This document shows, piece after piece, positions 58,348 through 64,000 of a stretch of 64,000 nt of DNA (within the stretch, counting starts at the first letter, position 1; each line of letters begins with the position of its first letter). Source of the DNA: an uncultured Enterobacterales bacterium. GTDB lineage: Bacteria; Pseudomonadota; Gammaproteobacteria; Enterobacterales; CALYQQ01. The notes under the pieces are model-generated. The model was not told where the DNA came from and ran no database searches. It worked only from the letters and a program-made list of their open reading frames with translations. The stretch spans positions 62,001-126,000 of the forward strand of contig CALYQQ010000008.1 in assembly GCA_945288535.1 (NCBI GenBank), read 5' to 3'. The position numbers and the translations under genes are program-made.

Positions 58348-59828
58348 AACTAGGTATACGAATATTACTAGGCTATTTTGTCATTGTGGCCATAGCAGGC
58401 TATTTTATTATGAGTATCTCTGTCCAAGAGATAAAACCGGGTATTCGTCGTGTCTCTGAAAATATGTTAAGAGATACAGCTAATCTTTTCGCTAAATTTA
58501 TTGAACTTGATATTAAAAATGGCGTGATCTCAACATCATTAATTGAAAAGTTTTATGAGGAAATTTCAACAAATTCATCATTATTAAATAGAATTGATAA
58601 TCAAGACATTCAACATTATAGCACCCTAATGCATTTTCAATCAGCTCAAAAACCTACCGAAAAACCCATTTTTAGTTATCAACTATATGTAACTGATCAA
58701 AACGGTATCGTTATTTATGATTCATTACATAAAGCTGTTGGTAAAGATTATTCGCAACTAAGTGACGTATCACTTACATTACGTGGTAACTATGGTACAC
58801 GTACAACAAATAATGATTGGGCGGATGATGATAGCTATACACTTTATATTGCGTCCCCTATAAAGTATGAAGGTAAAATTATTGGTGTGGTTACCGTATC
58901 AAAATCGAGTCAAAGTTGGTCGCCTTTCATTCGTAGCGGTGAATTAAAAATGGAGATAGCAAGTTTTTTTCTTTTAGCTATCTCTTTAATTATTGGGTTA
59001 TTTTTTGTGTGGTGGATTACCTATTCAATTTCTCGTTTAGTTCAATATGCTACTGATGTTGCGGATGGCAAACCGACTAGTTTACCCAAAATGGAAAATT
59101 CAGAACTCAAGTTACTTGGTGAAGCATTACATAAAATGCGTATTAAGCTAGAAGGAAAAAATTATATTGAGAGTTATGTTCATACATTAACACACGAATT
59201 AAAAAGTCCACTTGCAGCCATACGTGGTGCCGCCGAAATATTGCAAGAAATGCCTCCACCAGAAGCAACTAAGCGTTTTTCATTTAATATTGAACAACAA
59301 AGTAAACGGTTACAATTATTAGTAGAACGTATGTTATTGCAGGCCAATGTAGAAAGCCGTTTACGTCTTGAATTACAGCCCGTAGATTTGCGTAACTTAG
59401 TACTTGACGTCGTAGCAAGTAAAGAAGCACAAGCAGCGACACTTCAGATTGAACTTGATTATCGGATCGGTTCCTCCATGATGGTGCTCGGTGATTATTT
59501 ATTACTAAGTCAAGCATTAACTAATTTAATTGAAAATGCATTTGATTTCACGCCAAGAGATGGTATTGTGCAGGTTATTACTCAGCGTAATGGTAATATG
59601 TATGAACTTATTGTAATAGATAGCGGTTCCGGCATTCCTGATTATGCTTTAGATAAAATTTTTGATCGTTTTTATTCTTTACCTAGACCAAGTGGCAAAG
59701 GGAAAAGTACTGGTTTAGGATTAAGTTTTGTCCGTGAAGTTGCGTCATTACACAAAGGCTCTATTATGCTAAAAAATGCCCCTGAACGAGGGGCTATGGC
59801 AATCTTAAGTTTATTACGTTATTCTTAA
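58344..59828 (+). CDS. creC: Sensor histidine kinase CreC
   Basis: 494 residues, two membrane helices (about 8-26 and 204-227) flanking a periplasmic sensor region, HAMP-like stretch, phospho-acceptor His284 in THELKSPLAAIRGAAEIL, then HATPase with N-box Asn398 region, DSGSGIPD (426-433) and STGLGLSF (455-462). Very similar to E. coli CreC over the kinase core. In E. coli CreBC responds to carbon source and growth in minimal medium; creA and creD are not found here. Stands where fldB is in E. coli. Confidence 0.93.
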   Translation: MKLGIRILLGYFVIVAIAGYFIMSISVQEIKPGIRRVSENMLRDTANLFAKFIELDIKNGVISTSLIEKFYEEISTNSSLLNRIDNQDIQHYSTLMHFQSAQKPTEKPIFSYQLYVTDQNGIVIYDSLHKAVGKDYSQLSDVSLTLRGNYGTRTTNNDWADDDSYTLYIASPIKYEGKIIGVVTVSKSSQSWSPFIRSGELKMEIASFFLLAISLIIGLFFVWWITYSISRLVQYATDVADGKPTSLPKMENSELKLLGEALHKMRIKLEGKNYIESYVHTLTHELKSPLAAIRGAAEILQEMPPPEATKRFSFNIEQQSKRLQLLVERMLLQANVESRLRLELQPVDLRNLVLDVVASKEAQAATLQIELDYRIGSSMMVLGDYLLLSQALTNLIENAFDFTPRDGIVQVITQRNGNMYELIVIDSGSGIPDYALDKIFDRFYSLPRPSGKGKSTGLGLSFVREVASLHKGSIMLKNAPERGAMAILSLLRYS

Positions 59829-59906
59829 TGGCACGTATTGTATTACAATGAGTTAATTGTGATATAACATAATCGTTGTACGATTTGATGAGGTTTTTTT
59901 AAGATT

Positions 59907-60812
59907 ATGCCTGACAAGCATAGCGAACAACAATTAATTGAAATATTTCTTGAATATTTGTGGTTAGAAAAAAATTTAGCCGGTAATACGATCGATGCTT
60001 ATAGGTTAGATCTTATTACCCTGAAGAATTGGTTAACAAGTCGGAACATATCTCTATTATCAGTGTCTACATCAGAATTACATTTATTTCTTGCTGATCG
60101 ATTTGATACTGGTTATAAAGCAACTAGCTCTGCGCGCATGTTAAGTTCGGTACGACGCTTTTTTCAATACCTTTATAATGAAAAGCAACGAGAGGATGAC
60201 CCATCTATTTTATTAGTTTCTCCTAAATTACCGCAACGTTTACCAAAAGATCTCAGCGAACAACAGGTGGAATCTTTATTACAAGCACCTAATATTTCAG
60301 AACCAATTGAGTTACGTGATAAGGCAATGCTTGAAGTATTATATGCCACGGGATTACGTGTTACTGAATTAATTAGCTTGACCTTCAGTGATATAAGTTT
60401 ACGTCAAGGTGTCGTACGTATTATTGGCAAGGGTGATAAAGAACGGTTAGTACCTCTGGGCGAAGAGGCTATATATTGGCTTGAATACTATTTACACTAT
60501 GGTCGTAATGAATTGTTAAACAAGCAAACAATAGATATTGTATTTCCAAGTAATCGAGGGAAGCAAATGACCCGTCAAACCTTTTGGCATAGAATTAAGC
60601 ATTATGCGGTCTTAGCAGGTATTAATAGTGATAGTTTATCACCACATGTATTACGGCACGCTTTTGCGACACATTTACTTAATCATGGTGCCGATTTGCG
60701 AGTAGTTCAGATGCTGTTAGGGCATAGTGATTTATCTACAACACAAATATATACTCACGTTGCAACCGAACGATTAAAGCAACTACATCAAAGCCATCAT
60801 CCTCGAGCGTAA
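59907..60812 (+). CDS. xerD: Site-specific tyrosine recombinase XerD
   Basis: Resolves chromosome dimers at dif with XerC and FtsK. 301 residues (E. coli 298). SAM-like N-terminal core-binding domain, then catalytic Arg151, Lys175, His247, Arg250, His273 and nucleophile Tyr282 (THVATERLKQLH follows). Starts the xerD-dsbC-recJ group as in E. coli; a housekeeping recombinase, not an island integrase. Confidence 0.97.
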   Translation: MPDKHSEQQLIEIFLEYLWLEKNLAGNTIDAYRLDLITLKNWLTSRNISLLSVSTSELHLFLADRFDTGYKATSSARMLSSVRRFFQYLYNEKQREDDPSILLVSPKLPQRLPKDLSEQQVESLLQAPNISEPIELRDKAMLEVLYATGLRVTELISLTFSDISLRQGVVRIIGKGDKERLVPLGEEAIYWLEYYLHYGRNELLNKQTIDIVFPSNRGKQMTRQTFWHRIKHYAVLAGINSDSLSPHVLRHAFATHLLNHGADLRVVQMLLGHSDLSTTQIYTHVATERLKQLHQSHHPRA

Positions 60813-61006
60813 ATACGTTATCTTGGCAAGCATTAAATGCGATTTTATTATTAAATATTAGTTTATATTACCAGGTAGGTAGTATGCGTTAATGTATTTT
60901 TTCTTTTTCTTTCAAGGAATAGAAACATTGTGTAAAGTGCTAAATGATGATTATGGTTTATAGAAATTCCCTGACATAACCACTAATAAAAAATGAAGGA
61001 TATATA

Positions 61007-61711
61007 ATGAGAAAAATTTTTTTATTGTTATCAATAATAATCACTACGCTATTTAATATAGCGCATGCAAGCAATACAGAAATTATTAAATCAATACATA
61101 ATTTAGGATTGAAGGCACTTGACATACAAGATTCTCCAATCAGTCAGTTAAAAATGGTGATCACTAATGAAGGAATATTTTATATCTCGACAGACGGTAA
61201 GTATCTATTACAGTCCTCTTTATATGATATAAGTCAAGGTGTTCCAATTAATTTTACGAACCATTTTTTGATAGATAAAGTGGAAGCACTAAAAGATGAA
61301 ATGATTATATATAAAGCAAATAACGAAAAATATGTCGTTACTGTTTTTACAGATGTATCTTGTGGTTATTGTGTTAAATTGCATAATGAAATTGATAAAT
61401 ATAATGCGCAGGGCATTACCATTCGTTATTTAGCTTTTCCCCGGGCAGGGACTGATTCCTCTATTGGTAGGGATATGAAATCTATTTGGTGTTCAGCAGA
61501 CAGAAAACAAGCGTATACTATGGCAACACGAGGTAAACCACTTTCAATTGAAAACTGTAATATTGATTTGGACAAACACTATCAACTCGGTGTTATGTTT
61601 GGTGTACGCGGTACACCAGCTATTCTAGTTGGTGATATATTATTGCCAGGTTATCAGGATGCAAAAACATTGCGAAAAACATTAGACGACTATTATAGTT
61701 CTAAAAAGTAA
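61007..61711 (+). CDS. dsbC: Periplasmic thiol:disulfide isomerase DsbC
   Basis: 234 residues. Signal peptide MRKIFLLLSI...NIAHA with cleavage after about residue 21. N-terminal dimerisation domain, then a thioredoxin-fold domain with active-site CGYC (Cys119, Cys122) and cis-Pro in GTPAIL; two further Cys (about 164 and 187) match the structural disulfide. AAGGA before the ATG. Rearranges wrong disulfides with DsbD. Confidence 0.97.
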   Translation: MRKIFLLLSIIITTLFNIAHASNTEIIKSIHNLGLKALDIQDSPISQLKMVITNEGIFYISTDGKYLLQSSLYDISQGVPINFTNHFLIDKVEALKDEMIIYKANNEKYVVTVFTDVSCGYCVKLHNEIDKYNAQGITIRYLAFPRAGTDSSIGRDMKSIWCSADRKQAYTMATRGKPLSIENCNIDLDKHYQLGVMFGVRGTPAILVGDILLPGYQDAKTLRKTLDDYYSSKK

Positions 61712-61734
61712 TGATCCTTATTCTTTATAACGAG

Positions 61735-61760
61735 AAGTCCTTCTTAAAGAGGACTTTTCG
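61735..61760 (+). terminator. Terminator between dsbC and recJ
   Basis: AAGTCCT/AGGACTT stem, extendable by CTT/AAG with one bulge, followed by TTCG. Only about 35 bases before recJ, so it may attenuate rather than fully stop the operon. Confidence 0.6.
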
Positions 61761-61795
61761 TCAGTTATGTAAATTTTGCAATAGTAAATTGGATA

Positions 61796-63520
61796 ATGAA
61801 TAAATCAATACTACATCGTCGTAAAGCTACTCCGCTATCGACTTCAGAAATAAATAATACTCTGCCAATTCTCGATAGAATATATGCACTTCGAGGTGTG
61901 ATTAAACCCGAGCGTAATCTTACAGGTTTAATTAATTATCAACAACTTAATGGTATTGATGAGGGTGTTATATTATTAGAACAAGCATTGCAAAATAAGT
62001 GGCAAATTATTGTCGTGGGTGATTTTGATGCCGATGGTGCAACCAGTACAGCACTAATGGTTCTTGCATTACGGCGTATGGGATTTAATAAAGTAAATTA
62101 TTTAGTACCTAATCGTTTTGAAGATGGTTATGGATTAAGCCCCGATGTAGTAGAACAGGCAGCAGCATTAAATGCTGAACTTATCATTACTGTTGATAAT
62201 GGTATTTCTTCTTTTTCTGGTGTAAGTGCGGCTAAACAACGTGGGATCAAAGTATTAATAACCGATCATCATTTACCTGGGGAGCAGCTACCGGATGCCG
62301 ATGTTATTATTAATCCTAATTTGAAAAGTTGTCCTTTCCCTTCAAAGTCATTAGCCGGTGTAGGCGTCGCCTTTTATCTTATAGCCGCCTTACGTAGCTA
62401 TTTTCGGCAAAAAGGTTGGTTTGAACAACAGCGCATGGAAGCACCTAACATGACTGAATTTCTTGATTTAGTCGCCTTGGGTACAGTGGCTGATGTTGTA
62501 CCGTTGGACGAAAATAATCGGATTTTAGTGTATCAAGGAATTCACCGTATTCGTAATGGTTATTGCCGACCTGGAATAAAAGCATTACTAGAAATAGCCA
62601 ATTGCAATATTAGTCAATTAACAGCCACAGATCTTGGCTACATAATAGGACCACGTCTTAATGCTGCAGGTAGATTGGATAATATGTCGATTGGAGTTGA
62701 ATTATTACTTAGCGATGATATTGCTACAGTTCGTTCATTAGCAATTGATTTAGATACTCTTAATCAAACAAGACGTGAAATTGAACATAGCATGCAGGCC
62801 GAAGCATTAACGCTATGTGATGCATTAAGCTATAATAGTGAACAATTACCTGCTGGTTTGGCCATATACCATCCCCAATGGCATCAAGGTATCGTGGGAA
62901 TTTTGGCTTCCCGCATAAAAGAACGTTTTCATCGCCCAGTCATAGCATTTGCACCTACAGGTGAGGGAATTCTTAAAGGATCAGGTCGATCCGTTAATGG
63001 CTTGCATATGCGAGATGTACTAGAACGATTACATAGTCAATGCCCTGATCTCATCGTACGTTTTGGTGGCCATGCAATGGCAGCAGGTTTATCGATCAAA
63101 GAATCCAAATTTAACGAGTTTCAACAACGTTTTGCTGAATTAGTTGAGCAATGGTTAGGTGAAGAACAATTAACAGGGATTATTTGGTCTGATGGTGAAT
63201 TAACTAATGATGAGCTATCGTTAGAAACTGCTCAACTTTTACGAGAAGGTGGACCATGGGGACAAGGTTTTCCTGAGCCATTATTTGATGGATGTTTTCG
63301 AATTTTACAACAACGCTTACTTAAAGGTCGACATCTGAAATTATTACTTGAACCTATAAATGGTGGTCCTATATTAGATGCTATTGCCTTTAATGTTGAT
63401 AATCGATTATGGCCTGATAATAGTATTCAAAAAGTTCAACTTGCTTATCAATTAGATATTAATCAATATAAAGATAAATGCAATGTTCAATTATTAATCC
63501 GTCATATTTGGCCGCTATAA
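61796..63520 (+). CDS. recJ: Single-strand-specific 5'-3' exonuclease RecJ
   Basis: 574 residues (E. coli 577). DHH phosphoesterase: motif I DFDADG (76-81), motif II TVDNG (Asp134), motif III DHH (157-159), DHHA1 domain with GRSVNGLHMRDVLE and the FGGHAMAAGLS motif. Acts in recombination, mismatch and base-excision repair. In E. coli prfB-lysS follow; here a minus-strand gene follows. Confidence 0.97.
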   Translation: MNKSILHRRKATPLSTSEINNTLPILDRIYALRGVIKPERNLTGLINYQQLNGIDEGVILLEQALQNKWQIIVVGDFDADGATSTALMVLALRRMGFNKVNYLVPNRFEDGYGLSPDVVEQAAALNAELIITVDNGISSFSGVSAAKQRGIKVLITDHHLPGEQLPDADVIINPNLKSCPFPSKSLAGVGVAFYLIAALRSYFRQKGWFEQQRMEAPNMTEFLDLVALGTVADVVPLDENNRILVYQGIHRIRNGYCRPGIKALLEIANCNISQLTATDLGYIIGPRLNAAGRLDNMSIGVELLLSDDIATVRSLAIDLDTLNQTRREIEHSMQAEALTLCDALSYNSEQLPAGLAIYHPQWHQGIVGILASRIKERFHRPVIAFAPTGEGILKGSGRSVNGLHMRDVLERLHSQCPDLIVRFGGHAMAAGLSIKESKFNEFQQRFAELVEQWLGEEQLTGIIWSDGELTNDELSLETAQLLREGGPWGQGFPEPLFDGCFRILQQRLLKGRHLKLLLEPINGGPILDAIAFNVDNRLWPDNSIQKVQLAYQLDINQYKDKCNVQLLIRHIWPL

Positions 63521-63660
63521 ATTGCCTTAAAACCTATAAATACTCGTGATTTTGCTCATTATTAATTCCCCTTGTTTTATTAGTGGTATATCAATTAAAC
63601 ATAGTATTTTGTTATCAAATTTTTACTAGTACGGATAGTAAGGTGAAGTTATGTTTACGG

Positions 63661-63701
63661 TTATACTCTATCAAGTAATAATAGGTCTTGATAGAGTATA
63701 A
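63661..63701. terminator. Perfect 15-bp inverted repeat between convergent genes
   Basis: TTATACTCTATCAAG and CTTGATAGAGTATAA flank an 11-base loop. Sits between recJ and the converging partial gene, so a bidirectional terminator is likely. Confidence 0.65.
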
Positions 63702-63714
63702 AATATACTACTAA

Positions 63715-64000
63715 TTAATGGTGGTGTGCCCGTTGTTGTTGAATTTGCCAAAGTGTTAACCATTCAAGCAATTCACCGGTTATTTTTTTCTGATTAAAGA
63801 ATAAATTTTGCTGATCACTCATTGGTTTCTCGCCGGCTAATAATATTGAATCTGTATCTTGCCAAGGATAAAACTTACTATCTAAAAGAGAGTAGGCTCC
63901 TTCAGTGGTCAATATGACTTCTGGATTATAACCAAAACACCAATCCTTATTTAATGTAGGTGCTAACATATCACAACTTGTTTGGTAATATGCCTGGTTG
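63715..64000 (-). CDS. C-terminal part of an unrecognised protein
   Basis: The frame is open to the right edge (NQAYYQTSCD precedes the internal ATG at 63969), so only the last 94 codons are seen. The fragment is Trp/Gln-rich, contains two Cys 13 residues apart (SCD and DWCFGYNPE), and ends in QQQRAHHH. I do not recognise the family. Some wording (NPEVILTTEG) is reminiscent of periplasmic substrate-binding proteins of metal or cobalamin transporters, but this is not enough for a call. Confidence 0.6.
   Translation of the reverse strand, partial: NQAYYQTSCDMLAPTLNKDWCFGYNPEVILTTEGAYSLLDSKFYPWQDTDSILLAGEKPMSDQQNLFFNQKKITGELLEWLTLWQIQQQRAHHH

Noticed and set aside
59907-60812. XerD as the integrase of the PKS island
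   Set aside because: It is the housekeeping XerD by length, motifs and xerD-dsbC-recJ context, and lies 55 kb from the tRNA.
1-64000. Insertion sequences or prophage genes
   Set aside because: No transposase, integrase or phage structural reading frame was seen in any annotated or intergenic region.

Overview
The window is AT-rich DNA from a member of the Enterobacterales. Gene order follows the E. coli 63-66 minute region: mltC-yggX-mutY-trmB-hemW-rdgB-yggU-yggT-proC-yggS-pilT-yqgF-yqgE-gshB-rsmE-sprT-metK-loiP-pgk-fbaA-mscS, then argP/rpiA-serA-ygfA-6S RNA-zapA-ygfB-pepP, then ygfZ/sdhE-ygfX-xerD-dsbC-recJ. Low GC, loss of interstitial genes, long stretches without a gene and a decayed sprT suggest a host-restricted or reducing lineage. 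An Arsenophonus/Providencia-like Morganellaceae is my best guess; this is inference from synteny and composition, not a search.

Region 1 (1-7.7 kb) is accessory. It starts inside a type I polyketide synthase whose end is acyltransferase, acyl carrier protein and thioesterase. A separate type II thioesterase follows, then 1.6 kb of very AT-rich DNA, then a tRNA-Phe gene on the minus strand whose 3' end faces the synthase. Genomic islands commonly insert at that site. On the other side of the tRNA is a secreted family 3 glycoside hydrolase in which the usual catalytic nucleophile Asp is Ser.

Region 2 (7.7-31 kb) is a conserved housekeeping block: cell-wall turnover, Fe and oxidative-damage repair, tRNA and rRNA methylation, heme, proline, glutathione, SAM and glycolysis. 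An orphan RTX calcium-binding protein lies between metK and loiP, and sprT is broken by a frameshift and a nonsense codon.

Region 3 (31-42.5 kb) sits between mscS and argP and is not part of the E. coli order. It holds a complete L-ascorbate (ula) regulon: a fused UlaA-UlaB transporter, then UlaC, UlaF, UlaD and UlaE, diverging from UlaR and UlaG across a promoter with two related palindromes. Next come the Mg2+ ATPase MgtA, whose leader contains a 15-codon ORF and competing hairpins, and QueC.

Region 4 (43-64 kb) returns to the conserved backbone. Two anaerobic/amino-acid transporters (DcuC and an AgcS-family symporter) lie between pepP and ygfZ where ubiH/ubiI and gcvTHP are expected. CreBC replaces fldB between ygfX and xerD. 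prfB-lysS do not follow recJ; an unrecognised minus-strand gene runs off the right edge.
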